Source of the DNA: Loktanella sp. M215
Lineage (GTDB): Bacteria > Pseudomonadota > Alphaproteobacteria > Rhodobacterales > Rhodobacteraceae
DNA length: 64,000 nt
Assembly: GCF_021735925.1 (NCBI RefSeq)
Contig: NZ_WMEA01000001.1
Location: 2,572,001 to 2,636,000 of the forward strand
Reading direction: 5' to 3'
The notes below the pieces were generated by a model, which worked only from the letters and a program-made list of their open reading frames with translations, ran no database searches and was not told where the DNA came from. This document shows positions 16,605 through 28,180 of the stretch, one piece after another; position 1 is the first letter of the stretch, and each line of letters starts with the position of its first letter. A program made the position numbers and the translations under genes.

Positions 16605-16630
16605 AAGGGGTGGCGCAAGCCGCCCCTTTT
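16605..16630 (+). terminator. Terminator of the PRC-barrel protein gene
   Basis: Stem AAGGGG-T-GGC / GCC-G-CCCCTT with GCAA tetraloop, followed by TTTTGCG. It lies 25 nt after the stop. Confidence 0.8.
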
Positions 16631-16661
16631 GCGTTTGTGCCGCCCCTTTGCGGATGCTGCC

Positions 16662-16707
16662 GGGGGCCAGCCCCCGAACCCCCGAAGTATTTGCGACCAG
16701 AAGAAGG
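16662..16707 (+). repeat. Intergenic repeat element, copy C (short)
   Basis: GGGGGCCAGCCCCC is followed directly by GAACCCCCGAAGTATTTG and CGACCAGAAGAAGG. Compared with copies A and B, the TCCTGCGGACT spacer and the first stem are missing. Confidence 0.7.
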
Positions 16708-16719
16708 AGCCGCCGCAGG

Positions 16720-17072
16720 TTAGGCCCCGTCGTCCTGCGTCTCGAAATGGAAGATGTGCAGCAGGCGGTGCAGGAACGGGTAGAGCAGGATCGCGGTGAT
16801 CGCCGGATAGACTGCACCGGAAAAGATCGCGTAGGTGCTGGCAAAGAGCTTGGCCGCGTCGTCCGGCATCGGGTCGACCGGGCCCATGCCGGTCAGGATC
16901 ATGCTGGCGTTGAGAAGGGCGTCGATCCAGTCTAGTCCGACGATCCAGTAATAGCCGGCCATCCCGATGCCGAGGCAGACCGCCAGCACGCCGCCCGCGA
17001 AGGCGACATAGGTAAAGACCCGCCGCAGAAACCTGCGGCGGGTCGAAAGTGGCGTATCGAACCGGGCGATCA

Positions 17073-17073
<1 letters not shown>
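16720..17073 (-). CDS. Small membrane protein, possibly ion-channel-like
   Basis: This 117-residue protein has a basic N-terminus (STRRRFLRRVF), a membrane helix (about 22-46), a loop with TGMGPVDPMPDDAAKLFAS (about 60-78), and a second helix (about 80-103). The loop between two helices resembles the pore loop of small two-helix ion channels, but the K+ filter TVGYG is absent, so the assignment is weak. Its ATG overlaps the enolase stop (TGATG), indicating translational coupling with eno. No better family is recognised. Confidence 0.7.
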
Positions 17074-19278
<2,205 letters not shown>

Positions 19279-19429
19279 GTGTCGTGCCCTTCTGCGCCAA
19301 TGTTGGGGGTGGATTACGCCTCTCTTGCCGGGTTGCAAAGCGCAGGCGTCGATTTTTATTCGCGCCCTCGCCGGCAGGCGGCAACGGGGCGCCCGCCCGA
19401 CAAGGTGACACTGTCAGGCCGCCGGGCCT

Positions 19430-19843
19430 CTAGTCCGCCTCGATCCGGGTGCCGAAAAGTTCCAGCCGGTGCCCGATCAGGCGGTAGCCCAGCCGCTTGG
19501 CGATGCGGTCCTGCAGCGCCTCGATCTCGGGGTCGACGAATTCGATGACCTGACCGGTGGCCACGTCGATCAGGTGGTCGTGGTGGCCGCCGTCCGCCGC
19601 CTCGTAGCGTGCGCGCCCGTCGCCGAAGGCATGCTTCTCAAGGATGCCCTGCTCTTCGAACAGCTTGACCGTGCGATAAACCGTGGCGAGCGAGATGCGG
19701 GGGTCGATGGCCGCGGCGCGGGCGTGCAGCGCCTCGGCGTCCGGGTGATCGGTGGCGTCGTCCAACACCCGTGCAATGACCCGGCGGGGGGCCGTCATGC
19801 GCAGCCCGGCGGCGGCGGCGCGGCTTTGGATGGTCTGGGTCAT
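19430..19843 (-). CDS. Fur-family metalloregulator
   Basis: This 137-residue protein starts at MTQTIQSRAAAAGLRMTAP. The N-terminal winged helix (about residues 1-85) includes ISLATVYRTVKLFEEQGIL, the recognition helix. The dimer/metal domain has DGGHHDHLIDVATGQVIEFVDPEIE with the conserved His cluster. The C-terminal CxxC structural zinc pairs of many Fur proteins are absent. In this bacterial group that form often acts as an iron- or manganese-responsive regulator (Fur/Mur). Irr-type heme motifs are not seen. The longer reading frame upstream has no coding character. Confidence 0.88.
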   Translation of the reverse strand: MTQTIQSRAAAAGLRMTAPRRVIARVLDDATDHPDAEALHARAAAIDPRISLATVYRTVKLFEEQGILEKHAFGDGRARYEAADGGHHDHLIDVATGQVIEFVDPEIEALQDRIAKRLGYRLIGHRLELFGTRIEAD

Positions 19844-19994
19844 GGCGCCTCGGTGATCCGTGTATCGCCCGGTCTTAGCGAAGTTTCGCCCAAAGGGCCA
19901 CCGTCTCGGCCCCCGATCGGTATGGCGGGCGTTCACCGTGACAAGGACGCGCGGGATGTGACATCTTGCGCTTGGCAGCAGAGAGGAGACGACG

Positions 19995-20747
19995 ATGAGC
20001 TTGATGCAGACACTGGCGCGGGTCGCCGTGGGCGTGGCCGTGGCCAAGGGGGCGCGGGCCCTGACGCAGAACGCCCGGGCAGGCAAATCCGGCACCGTTC
20101 TGGATGACATGCTGGGCAAGCGTGGCACCACGGCGCGCGCGGGACAGACCGGCGGTCTGGGCGGATTGCTGGACAGTTTGCAGGGGCGGCAAAGCGGCAC
20201 CCGTCGCACCCAGCCGTCCGCTGGCGGATTGTCGGACCTGTTGGGCGGTCTGGCGGGGGCCGGTGGTCTTGGCGGTCTGATCGGCGGCCTGACGGGTGGA
20301 TCCTCCGGTCAGCGCAGCACGGGCCAGTTCGGCGAAAGGCTGCAATTGCAGATCGACGCGACCGCCGATCCGCAGGCCCAGATGCCGCCAGAGCAGGAGG
20401 GCCTTGCCGCCGTCATGCTGCTGGCGATGGTACAGGCCGCACAGGCCGACGGCACGCTCGACGATAAAGAGCGTTCCCGCATCATGGATCATCTGGACGG
20501 CGCCTCGGCGCAGGAGCGCGCCTTTGTCGAGGATGCGATGACCCGGCGCATGTCGGTGTCCGATCTGGCCGCCGGTGTGCCCGAAGGGGCCGAGGCGCAG
20601 GTTTACACGATGGCGCTGATGGCCATCGACCTCGACCACCCGGCAGAGGTCGATTTCCTGCGCGGCTTTGCGGATGAACTGGGCCTGCGGTCGGCTGATG
20701 TGAACGACATCCACGCCAAGGCCGGTGTCGTGCCGCTGTATAGCTAG
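19995..20747 (+). CDS. DUF533/TerB-like protein
   Basis: The N-terminus is a hydrophobic Ala/Val segment (about residues 5-22). A Gly-rich, low-complexity linker follows (about 45-112, GGLGGLL and GGLAGAGGLGGLIGGLTGG). The C-terminal helical domain (about 125-250) is of DUF533/TerB type, with AVMLLAMVQAAQADGTLDDKERSRI as its first helices. Total 250 residues, as in E. coli YebE-like proteins, which are inner-membrane associated and of unknown function. RBS GAGAGGAG lies just upstream. The gene is convergent with the ZntB-like gene, overlapping by 4 bp. Confidence 0.85.
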   Translation: MSLMQTLARVAVGVAVAKGARALTQNARAGKSGTVLDDMLGKRGTTARAGQTGGLGGLLDSLQGRQSGTRRTQPSAGGLSDLLGGLAGAGGLGGLIGGLTGGSSGQRSTGQFGERLQLQIDATADPQAQMPPEQEGLAAVMLLAMVQAAQADGTLDDKERSRIMDHLDGASAQERAFVEDAMTRRMSVSDLAAGVPEGAEAQVYTMALMAIDLDHPAEVDFLRGFADELGLRSADVNDIHAKAGVVPLYS

Positions 20748-21721
20748 AACCAGCGCAACCAGCGCATCACGGCGGCGGACACGACGCCGATCACGGCCAT
20801 GCTGATGCACAGAACTGCAAAGGCATGGCCGCTTTGCACCCCCGGCATCCCGCCGACGTTGACGCCAAAGAGGCCAGTCAGAAATCCCAGCGGCAAAAAG
20901 ATCGCGGCGACCACGGACAAACGATAGCCGTTTTTCTCCAGCCGCGCGTTCTGCACCGTGTCCAGATGGTCCGCCATGGCCGTCAGGCGGTCGTGGACTT
21001 CCGACAGCTCCTCCAGCGCCCAGCGGCAGCGGCTGGCGGTGTCGCGCAGGCGGTGGCGCAGATCGTCCTTGATCAGGTCGGTCGGCGCCTGCGAAACCTG
21101 CGTCAGCGCCTCGGCCAGGGGGGCCACGTGGCGGCGGAACTTGATGATCTCGCGCCGCAATGGTGCCAGATCGTCCAAGGGTGCGCGGTCGTGTTCGTAG
21201 ACGTCGCCCTCCATATCGTCGGCGGCATCCTCGCGCACAAAAGCGATGTTTTCCAAGCGTTCGACCAGCCCTTCGGTGATCCGCGCCAGCATGTGACCGG
21301 GGCTGTGGGGGGCATCGCCCGCCGCGACCTGATCGCGCAGATCTTCCAGCGCAAAGATCCGCTGGCGGCGCACGGTGATCATCAGCGTGTCGGTCATCCA
21401 GATCCGCAGCGAGACCATGTCAGCGGTTTCCTCGCCCTCGTTGAGGTTGATGCCGCGCAGGGTGATCGCCATGCCGTGGTCGTCCATGTCCATGCGCGGC
21501 CGGGTCTTGTCGGCCAGCAGCGTGCGGCGGGCGAGGCCCGGCAGGTTCGTCGCCGACCACCCGGCCAGCGCCATGTCCGACAGATCGAAATGCAGCCAGC
21601 GATAGGCCGCGCCGTCGACGGGCTTGGCCGCCAGATCGGGGGCGGGCCTTGCGGTGCCATCTTCCCAGATGTCGAAGGCCGACAGCGGAACCAGCGTGGT
21701 TTCCTCGTTATTCGTCAACAA
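20744..21721 (-). CDS. CorA/ZntB-family divalent cation transporter
   Basis: The product has about 325 residues. A cytoplasmic helical funnel is followed by two C-terminal membrane helices. The signature loop GLFGVNVGGMPG (GxN motif) in the first helix matches the ZntB branch, which moves zinc, rather than classic CorA GMN. The start is uncertain. The ATG at 21751 would overlap phzF by 44 nt and lacks a good RBS. TTG at 21721 has GGAAGG 9 nt upstream and is preferred. Either way it is coupled to phzF. Confidence 0.85.
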   Translation of the reverse strand: MLTNNEETTLVPLSAFDIWEDGTARPAPDLAAKPVDGAAYRWLHFDLSDMALAGWSATNLPGLARRTLLADKTRPRMDMDDHGMAITLRGINLNEGEETADMVSLRIWMTDTLMITVRRQRIFALEDLRDQVAAGDAPHSPGHMLARITEGLVERLENIAFVREDAADDMEGDVYEHDRAPLDDLAPLRREIIKFRRHVAPLAEALTQVSQAPTDLIKDDLRHRLRDTASRCRWALEELSEVHDRLTAMADHLDTVQNARLEKNGYRLSVVAAIFLPLGFLTGLFGVNVGGMPGVQSGHAFAVLCISMAVIGVVSAAVMRWLRWF

Positions 21722-22562
21722 AGAACTGCCCTTCCATGGTCCTGACGGCATGACCCGCGATGGTGACGCCACCGGTGGGACCATCGGTTCTGGCAAAGAT
21801 AAGCGACGCGCGGCCCATGTCCACGCCCTGATGGATCGTCAGGTCCTGTGGCTGGCCGGTCAGATCATGCAGCAGCGCACACAGCGCCGCGGCGGCGCTG
21901 CCCGTAGCAGGGTCCTCTGGGATATTGTCCAAGGGCGCGAACATCCGCGCGTGGACCATATTGCCCTGCGTGACATAGGCCAGCGTCGCGAAATCGAGGC
22001 TCGCTGGATGCAGCGCGGCCCCTTCGCGCATGGCGGCCACATCGGGCTGGCAGCGGCGCAGAGCGTCCCGGTCGGTCAACCGCGCGATGACGAAGGTCAG
22101 GCCGACGCCCGCCTGCACGGGCGGATGGACGGTGCCGTCCAGATTCGCGACGGTCAGCCCCAGCGCGCGGGCGACCAATGCGGGGTCGGGCGCGCCGTGG
22201 CGGGTCAGCGGTGTGGTGGTGGTAAAGCTGCCGCGGCCCTGCGCCACCGTGCAGGGAATCGGGCCGACGCCGGTCTCGAGGATCATGTCTGCCGGAAAGC
22301 CGAGGTCCGCCAGCGCCACCGCGGTGCCGATCAGGGGGTGGCCCGCGAAAGGCACCTCTCGCGTCGGGGTGAAGATGCGGACCCGCGCGCTGTGGCGCAG
22401 ATCGTCGGGGGGATAGACGAACACCACTTCCGAGTAGTTGAATTCCCGCGCGATGGCGGCAAGCTGCGCCTCTGGCAAGGGGCCCGCATCGGGAAAGACG
22501 GCCAGTTGGTTGCCGCCGAACCGGCGGTCGGTGAAGACATCGTAGACGACGTAGGTGTTCAT
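21708..22562 (-). CDS. PhzF-family isomerase/epimerase
   Basis: This 284-residue protein has the two-lobed diaminopimelate epimerase-like fold. PhzF features are visible: VFTDRRFGGNQLAVF near the N-terminus, the catalytic Glu in FNYSEVVFVYP (about residue 45), FAGHPLIGTA, and EDPATGSAAAAL in the second lobe. PhzF isomerises a phenazine precursor, but most relatives act on unknown small molecules. No phenazine genes are here. Its ATG overlaps the antiporter stop by 4 nt, and it is followed by the ZntB-like gene. Confidence 0.9.
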   Translation of the reverse strand: MNTYVVYDVFTDRRFGGNQLAVFPDAGPLPEAQLAAIAREFNYSEVVFVYPPDDLRHSARVRIFTPTREVPFAGHPLIGTAVALADLGFPADMILETGVGPIPCTVAQGRGSFTTTTPLTRHGAPDPALVARALGLTVANLDGTVHPPVQAGVGLTFVIARLTDRDALRRCQPDVAAMREGAALHPASLDFATLAYVTQGNMVHARMFAPLDNIPEDPATGSAAAALCALLHDLTGQPQDLTIHQGVDMGRASLIFARTDGPTGGVTIAGHAVRTMEGQFFVDE

Positions 22563-23818
22563 GGGATCAGGCTCGGTTGTGGATTGACGTGATGGGCCAG
22601 CCGGGCGACCGTCAGGCCCTGCACGATGATGGAAAAGACGACGACCATGTAGGTGGCGGTCAGGATGATGGGTTTCCACGCGCTGTCTGGCAGCGACAGG
22701 GCGAGGGCCACAGAAATCCCGCCCTTCAGCCCGCCCCATGTCATGATGCGGATCACCCCACCAGAATAGCTGCGGAACGGGCGCAGCAGCGTGATCGGGA
22801 TCGCCACGGCCATGAAACGCGCGACAAGCGCCAGCACGATGGCGGCGCTGCCGGCGATCAGGTGGGACGTATCGAAGACGACGGCAAAGACCTCCACTCC
22901 GATCAGCAGGAACAGGACGGCATTCAGGATCTCGTCGATCAGCTTCCAGAAGGCCTCAACGTACTTGCGCGTTTCCTCCGACATCCCAAGGCGCGTGCCG
23001 ACGTCACCGATCAGCAGGCCGGCGCAGACCGCCATGATCGGGGCAGACACATGCAGCGCCACCGCCAGCTCGTATCCGCCAAAGGCGAGGCCCAGCGTCA
23101 ACAGCACCTCCAGCGCGTAGTCGTCGATGCGGCGCATCAGGCGGAAGGTCAGGAACCCCAGCACGAGGCCGAGCGCCGCACCGCCGAAGGCCTCGCGCGC
23201 AAAAAGCAGCGCTGCCCCGGAAAGGCCCGCATCGTCAGCCGCACCGTGGGCGCTGCCGGTAAAGGCGGCACCGACAAGGATCAGATAGACGACATAGCCC
23301 ACGCCGTCGTTGAAGAGGCTTTCACCGGCGATCTTGGTTTCCAGCGATTTGGGCAGGTTGGTGTCGCGCAGCACCCCCATCACCGCGACCGGATCGGTGG
23401 GCGAGATCAGCGCGCCGAAGACCAGCGCCACCAGCAGCGGCATCCCCGTGATCCACGCAAAGCCGTAGCCCACAATGACGGTCGAGATCGCGATGCCCAT
23501 CGTGGCCATCAGGCTGACCGTGGCCCATTCCGCCTTCAGGTCCGAGGTCTTGACGTGCAGCGCACCCGCGAACAGCAGAAAGCCCAGCATCCCTTCCAGC
23601 AGGGCATCGGAAAATGCGATGCCGGAGACTTGGCCACGGATCGTGTCGGCTACGTTCAGGCCTGGGATCACCGCATCGAGGCCCATAACGATGATCGACG
23701 CCAGCAGCGCCACGACGAGGATGCCGATGGCCGAGGGCAGCTTGAGGAACAGGTAGTTGATGGCCCCGAAAAGCCCCGCGAGGACGATCAGCAGTGCGGC
23801 GATCTGCAACAGGGTCAT
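22559..23818 (-). CDS. CPA1-type Na+/H+ antiporter (NhaP-like)
   Basis: This 419-residue inner-membrane protein has about 12 helices. The family core is visible in GALISPTDPVAVMGVLRDTNLPKSLETKIAGESLFNDGVGYVVYL; the Asp of the SPTDP segment and that of LFNDG are the ion-binding positions. It probably exchanges Na+ or K+ for H+, which suits a marine organism. It heads the operon antiporter-phzF-ZntB-like with 4-nt overlap. Confidence 0.92.
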   Translation of the reverse strand: MTLLQIAALLIVLAGLFGAINYLFLKLPSAIGILVVALLASIIVMGLDAVIPGLNVADTIRGQVSGIAFSDALLEGMLGFLLFAGALHVKTSDLKAEWATVSLMATMGIAISTVIVGYGFAWITGMPLLVALVFGALISPTDPVAVMGVLRDTNLPKSLETKIAGESLFNDGVGYVVYLILVGAAFTGSAHGAADDAGLSGAALLFAREAFGGAALGLVLGFLTFRLMRRIDDYALEVLLTLGLAFGGYELAVALHVSAPIMAVCAGLLIGDVGTRLGMSEETRKYVEAFWKLIDEILNAVLFLLIGVEVFAVVFDTSHLIAGSAAIVLALVARFMAVAIPITLLRPFRSYSGGVIRIMTWGGLKGGISVALALSLPDSAWKPIILTATYMVVVFSIIVQGLTVARLAHHVNPQPSLIP

Positions 23819-23862
23819 GGGGTCGCCTCCGACAGGGTCGCACCTGCGCTAGCATGACGCCC

Positions 23863-24732
23863 TTACCCGTGCCACCCCGGCAGGCGCAGCCATGTGCCGC
23901 CAAGGCGCCGGACTGTGGCACCGCTGCCCAGCTTGAACCGCGCCAGACCGGGGCCTGCGTCCGTGTCGATCGTGCCAAGGTCCAGTTCCGTAACACCGGT
24001 CGCGGCCAGACGGCGTGCCGCTTCCATCAGCAGGACGGGATGCGCGCGCAGGCTGCGCCCGCGCGGGCCCGACCACGCGATCTGATAGGTCGCGGCCTGA
24101 CCGTGGCGCAGGATCAGCATGGCGGCAACGGGGACTGGTCCTTCCATCGCTGTCAGGACCAGCGCGTCGCCGGGATTGGCGCGGGCAAAGGCGAGGCTGA
24201 CCGCGTGGGGCAGGGCGCGAAACCGCTTGTGTCGCTGCTGTTCCAGATCTGCGGCCAGGAACCAGGCGTCGCGCTGCGGGCACAGCGGACGGAGCGTGAT
24301 CCGCAGACTCGCGCGACGACCCTGCCGCACCTTGTTGCGCCAGGCGGCATCGCAGAGGGCCAGTTGCCGGTCCGGATCGGGGTCAAGCGGCAGGACTGCC
24401 AGTGTCGCCGGTGTCATGATTCGGTGAAATCCGGCGCCGCGCAGGATCGCGTCTTCGCCGGCATCGGCGTTCACCAGATGCAGCCGCGCGCCGCGCAGCG
24501 CGGCCACCCGGTCCGCGGGGGGCGTGTCATGGCGAAAGACCGGCCCGCGCGAGGCAAAGCGCAGCGTGCCCAGCGGCCCCAAGGGGCGCGACACGACGAG
24601 CACCTGGCCGCAATCGTGCACCCCCTCGACCGCAGCGCTGCGGCCCAGCAGGGTCAGGGCGCGGGCGAACCCGTCCGACTGCTGTAGGGGCAGGGGCCGG
24701 TCCAGCTGTGGCATGACGGGGCGCATCAACAT
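23863..24732 (-). CDS. GNAT/FemAB-like acyltransferase
   Basis: The 289 residues show a double-GNAT (FemAB or BioF2-like, Acetyltransf_6) arrangement. The second half contains LAFARANPGDALVLTAMEGPVPVAAMLILRHGQAATYQIAWSG and LLMEAARRLAATGVTELDLGTID, the acyl-binding core of the family. FKLGSGATVRRLGGTWLRLP ends the protein, as in FemAB-type ligases. The substrate is unknown; relatives transfer amino acids or acyl groups to peptides or lipids. It stands alone, 70 bp upstream of a divergent small membrane-peptide gene. Confidence 0.78.
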   Translation of the reverse strand: MLMRPVMPQLDRPLPLQQSDGFARALTLLGRSAAVEGVHDCGQVLVVSRPLGPLGTLRFASRGPVFRHDTPPADRVAALRGARLHLVNADAGEDAILRGAGFHRIMTPATLAVLPLDPDPDRQLALCDAAWRNKVRQGRRASLRITLRPLCPQRDAWFLAADLEQQRHKRFRALPHAVSLAFARANPGDALVLTAMEGPVPVAAMLILRHGQAATYQIAWSGPRGRSLRAHPVLLMEAARRLAATGVTELDLGTIDTDAGPGLARFKLGSGATVRRLGGTWLRLPGWHG

Positions 24733-24802
24733 GACGTACGTTAAAGCATTGGAAACCTAATGCGGGGTTAATGACGCAACGCCATTTGCGAAAGGTGACC
24801 CC

Positions 24803-24928
24803 ATGCGCAACCCGCCACCCACCGTCCGTGGCATCCGCGCCGCATCCCCGCGGCTGACCCTTTCGGCAGCCGCACTGCTGGCGGCGCTGACCTGCCTGCC
24901 GCTGCTCGCGCTGGTTCTGATCCTTTAG
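24803..24928 (+). CDS. 41-residue membrane peptide
   Basis: ATG...TAG encodes 41 residues: a basic N-terminus ([17 protein letters not shown]) followed by one hydrophobic helix rich in Leu and Ala. AAAGGTGA is a plausible ribosome site 4 nt before the ATG. The stop overlaps the tyrS stop in convergent orientation by 4 bp. Positive-inside topology would place the N-terminus in the cytoplasm. No homologue is recognised, so this could be chance in GC-rich DNA. Frame length, RBS and hydrophobic profile make it a reasonable candidate. Confidence 0.5.
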   Translation: MRNPPPTVRGIRAASPRLTLSAAALLAALTCLPLLALVLIL

Positions 24929-26175
24929 GTCAGCCGCACCAGCGCGTGCCGCTTCTTGCCCGCCGACAGCTTCATCGGCTGGGCCAGCATGTCCGGCGTC
25001 ACCATCAGGCCCGCGTCGGTCAGCGCTTCGTCGTTCAGGCGCGCACCATTGTCGGCGATCAGGCGCTTGGCCTCTTTGCCGGACCCCGCCAGACCGCTGC
25101 GCACAAGAATTTGCGCGATGGACAAGCCTTCGCCCAGATCTGCGGCTGTCAGGTCCAGCGTCGGCAGATCGTCACCGACGCCACCCTGCTCGAAGACCTC
25201 GCGGGCGGTCGCCTCGGCGGCTTCTGCGGCGGCGCGTCCGTGCAGCAGGGCCGTGACCTCGTTGGCAAGGATCACCTTGGCCGCGTTGATCTCCGACCCT
25301 TCCAGCGCGCCCAGACGGTCGCATTCCTCCAGTGGAAGTTCGGTATAAAGCTTCAGGAACCGCCCGGTGTCCGCATCAGTCGTATTGCGCCAGAATTGCC
25401 AGAAGGCGTAGGGCGCGGTCAGGTCGGCATTCAGCCAGACCGCCCCGGCGGCGGTCTTGCCCATCTTGCGCCCGTCGCTGGTGGTCAGCAGGTGAGAGGT
25501 GAGGCCGTAGATCTCGTGATCCAGCACGCGCCGCGTCAGGTCGATACCGTTCACGATGTTGCCCCACTGGTCCGACCCGCCCAGCTGCAGCAGGCAGCCA
25601 TAACGGCGGTTCAGCTCCAGAAAGTCGTAGGCCTGCAGGATCATGTAGTTGAATTCGAGGAACGACAGGCTCTGTTCCCGGTCCAGCCGCGACTTGACGC
25701 TGTCGAACGCCAGCATCCGGTTGATGCTGAAATGCCGCCCGATGTCACGCAGGAACGACAAGTAGTTCAGATCGTCCAGCCACTCGGCGTTGTTCAGCAT
25801 CAGCGCACCGTTGGCGCTGTCGTCATAGGTCAGGTAGGCGGCAAAGACCTGTTTGATGCCTGCGATGTTCGCGTCGATGGCGGCATTGTCCAGCAGGGGG
25901 CGCTCATCCGCGCGAAACGACGGGTCGCCCACCTTGGTCGTGCCACCGCCCATCAGGGTGATCGGCTTGTGGCCGGTCTTCTGCAGCCAGCGCAGCATCA
26001 TGATCTGGATCAGCGATCCGACGTGCAGCGAGGTCGCCGTCGCGTCGAAACCGATATAGGCAGGCACGACACCGGCGCTCAGCGCGTCGTCAAGGGCCTG
26101 ATAATCGGTGCAGTCGGCCAGAAAGCCACGCTCCATCATCACGGCCATGAAGTCTGATTTGGGATGGTAGGTCAT
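24925..26175 (-). CDS. tyrS: Tyrosyl-tRNA synthetase
   Basis: The 416 residues form a class I aminoacyl-tRNA synthetase for tyrosine. The tyrosine-binding [15 protein letters not shown] region holds the HIGH equivalent (HVGS, residues 51-54). [18 protein letters not shown] is the TyrRS-specific strand. KMSKS is represented by [10 protein letters not shown]. The C-terminal S4-like domain is at about 345-416 and ends [12 protein letters not shown]. The gene is divergent from anmK across a 61-bp gap. Confidence 0.97.
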   Translation of the reverse strand: MTYHPKSDFMAVMMERGFLADCTDYQALDDALSAGVVPAYIGFDATATSLHVGSLIQIMMLRWLQKTGHKPITLMGGGTTKVGDPSFRADERPLLDNAAIDANIAGIKQVFAAYLTYDDSANGALMLNNAEWLDDLNYLSFLRDIGRHFSINRMLAFDSVKSRLDREQSLSFLEFNYMILQAYDFLELNRRYGCLLQLGGSDQWGNIVNGIDLTRRVLDHEIYGLTSHLLTTSDGRKMGKTAAGAVWLNADLTAPYAFWQFWRNTTDADTGRFLKLYTELPLEECDRLGALEGSEINAAKVILANEVTALLHGRAAAEAAEATAREVFEQGGVGDDLPTLDLTAADLGEGLSIAQILVRSGLAGSGKEAKRLIADNGARLNDEALTDAGLMVTPDMLAQPMKLSAGKKRHALVRLT

Positions 26176-26236
26176 GTCTTGTCCCTTGTGTCGTGCCGGG
26201 GCATCAATAGCGGCGCCGTGTCACAAGGGAAAGACC

Positions 26237-27337
26237 ATGAAGATCAAAGGACCGATCCGGGCATTGGGGGCGATGTCGGGCACATCGCTCGACGGGATCG
26301 ACGCGGCCGTGCTGGTGACGGACGGTGTGACGATCGACGCCTTCGGCGACAGCGACTACCGCGAGTATTCCGACCGCGAACGCGCGACGCTGAAAGCCGC
26401 CCTCGGCCTGTGGCCAGAGGATGACATCGCCGCGGCCGCGCGGGTCGTGGCCCATGGCCACCGCGTGCTGCTGGGCGGATTCGCGGACATCGACCTCGTC
26501 GGTTTTCACGGCCAGACGCTGGCGCACGATCCGGACGGCCGCGGCACGCATCAACTGGGCGATGGCGCCGCGCTGGCGCAGGCGCTGGGCTGGCCCGTCG
26601 TCTGGGATTTCCGCAGCGCCGACGTGCGGCTGGGCGGGCAGGGCGCGCCGCTGGCGCCGTTCTATCACTTCGCGCTGGCCAAGTGGATGCAGGCGGATGC
26701 GCCGCTCGCGTTCCTCAACCTGGGCGGCGTCGGCAATCTGACCTGGGTCGATCCCCGCCACGCCCGTCCAGAGGATGACGGCGCCCTGCTGGCCTTTGAC
26801 ACTGGCCCCGCGAATGCGCTGCTGGACGACGCCATGCTGACGCGGCGCGGTATCGCGCGGGACGAAGGCGGCGCGCTGGCGGCCTCGGGCGTGATCGACG
26901 ACGATATCGTCGCGGCGTTCCTGTCGCATCCCTACTTCTACCGGATGCCGCCAAAATCGCTGGACCGCGATACCTTTGCGGCCCTCGCGGCGGCCGTGAT
27001 TCCCCTGTCGGACGCCGATGCGGCGGCGACGCTGACGGCGGCCAGTGCGCTGGCCGTCGCCGAGTCGCTGCAACATTGCCCGACACCGCCCTCTGCCATC
27101 TGGGTCAGCGGCGGCGGACGCCACAACGCCACCTTGATCCGCATGATTGCTGCGGCCACGGACATTCCCGTACGTCCGGTCGAGGAGGCAGGACTCGATG
27201 GCGACATGCTGGAAGCGCAAGCTTTTGCCTATCTGGCTGTCCGCGTGGCGCGGGGCTTGCCCACCTCTTGCCCCGGCACTACTGGAGTCGGGGCCGCCGT
27301 TTCAGGGGGCACAGTCAGCAGGAACACAAATCCGTGA
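26237..27337 (+). CDS. anmK: Anhydro-N-acetylmuramic acid kinase
   Basis: AnmK phosphorylates and opens 1,6-anhydroMurNAc released from peptidoglycan, feeding it back to GlcNAc-6-P through MurQ. From [11 protein letters not shown] the protein has 366 residues, the usual length; an ATG 21 codons upstream lies in the tyrS leader. Visible motifs are [15 protein letters not shown] (ATP-binding loop), [26 protein letters not shown] with catalytic Asp, [14 protein letters not shown] and SGGGRHN. The gene connects with the wall-active genes elsewhere in the window. Confidence 0.95.
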   Translation: MKIKGPIRALGAMSGTSLDGIDAAVLVTDGVTIDAFGDSDYREYSDRERATLKAALGLWPEDDIAAAARVVAHGHRVLLGGFADIDLVGFHGQTLAHDPDGRGTHQLGDGAALAQALGWPVVWDFRSADVRLGGQGAPLAPFYHFALAKWMQADAPLAFLNLGGVGNLTWVDPRHARPEDDGALLAFDTGPANALLDDAMLTRRGIARDEGGALAASGVIDDDIVAAFLSHPYFYRMPPKSLDRDTFAALAAAVIPLSDADAAATLTAASALAVAESLQHCPTPPSAIWVSGGGRHNATLIRMIAAATDIPVRPVEEAGLDGDMLEAQAFAYLAVRVARGLPTSCPGTTGVGAAVSGGTVSRNTNP

Positions 27338-27458
27338 CTGTTGTGCCGCTGCAACGCTTTTTGATTTCGATACAGAAGGTAGGAACGGTGTCCCGTGTGT
27401 CGGACGTTAAGCAGGCGTAAGACGCGAAAACGAAATCTACTCCCAAAGGAATGATAAA

Positions 27459-28067
27459 ATGAAAAACGTAATGATCCTCGGTGCCGTTGTCGCCATGGCA
27501 TCCGCATCCGCAGCAACCGCCGGCGGCCTTGCAGAGCCCGTCATGGAGCCTGCACCCGCTGCTGTCATCACGCCGATGGCGCCGATGTCCAGCGACTGGT
27601 CCGGCTTCTACCTGGGTGCGCAAGCTGGCGTCGGCAAAGCAGAGTTCGACGGCACCTTCGGTGGCGCAACCCTGGCCGACCAAGACCTGAACAACTACGG
27701 CGTGCACGCCGGCTACCTCTACGATCTGGGCAGCTTCGTGCTGGGTGGCGAACTGGCTTACGACAAGCTGGACGTCGACACCTACGGTGACAACAACGAC
27801 GTCATCCGCGCCGGTGTGCTGGCTGGCTACGACGCCGGTCGCTTCATGCCCTACCTGGCCGGCGGTTACGCCTACCTGGACACCGATGCATTCGGCACCA
27901 GCCAGAACGACAACGGCTACTACTACGGTGTGGGTGCAACCTACGCTGTGACGTCGAGCATCCGCGTTGGCGTCGAGTACCTGGAGCACCGCTTCGACGA
28001 TTTCGACAACACCGGCGTCGACATCAAAGCCAAGACCACCTCGCTGAAGGCCTCCTTCGCGTTCTGA
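27459..28067 (+). CDS. Outer-membrane beta-barrel protein (OmpA-like/porin family)
   Basis: This 202-residue precursor has a signal peptide, MKNVMILGAVVAMASASAATA, cleaved near residue 21. A short Pro-rich spacer follows, then a predicted eight-strand barrel beginning WSGFYLGAQAGVG and ending in KASFAF with the C-terminal Phe recognised by the BAM complex. The strands are rich in Tyr and alternating residues. Codon use is strongly biased to a few codons (CTG, GGC, GCA, AAC), suggesting high expression. AAAGGAATGATAAA precedes the ATG, and it has its own strong terminator. The upstream 120 bp is the most AT-rich nearby and should hold the promoter. Confidence 0.9.
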   Translation: MKNVMILGAVVAMASASAATAGGLAEPVMEPAPAAVITPMAPMSSDWSGFYLGAQAGVGKAEFDGTFGGATLADQDLNNYGVHAGYLYDLGSFVLGGELAYDKLDVDTYGDNNDVIRAGVLAGYDAGRFMPYLAGGYAYLDTDAFGTSQNDNGYYYGVGATYAVTSSIRVGVEYLEHRFDDFDNTGVDIKAKTTSLKASFAF

Positions 28068-28088
28068 TCTGACTTGAGATCGAGACGG

Positions 28089-28118
28089 AACGGGCATCCC
28101 GAAAGGGGTGCCCGTTTT
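28089..28118 (+). terminator. Strong terminator of the outer-membrane protein gene
   Basis: A 12-bp stem AACGGGCATCCC / GGGGTGCCCGTT (one G-T pair) with GAAA tetraloop, followed by TT. It begins 22 nt after the stop codon. Confidence 0.9.
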
Positions 28119-28180
28119 GCTGTGCGGTCCGCGGATTGTCCAAGAGTTTCGATGAGGCGCGCGCAGTCCGGCGCGCGGTG

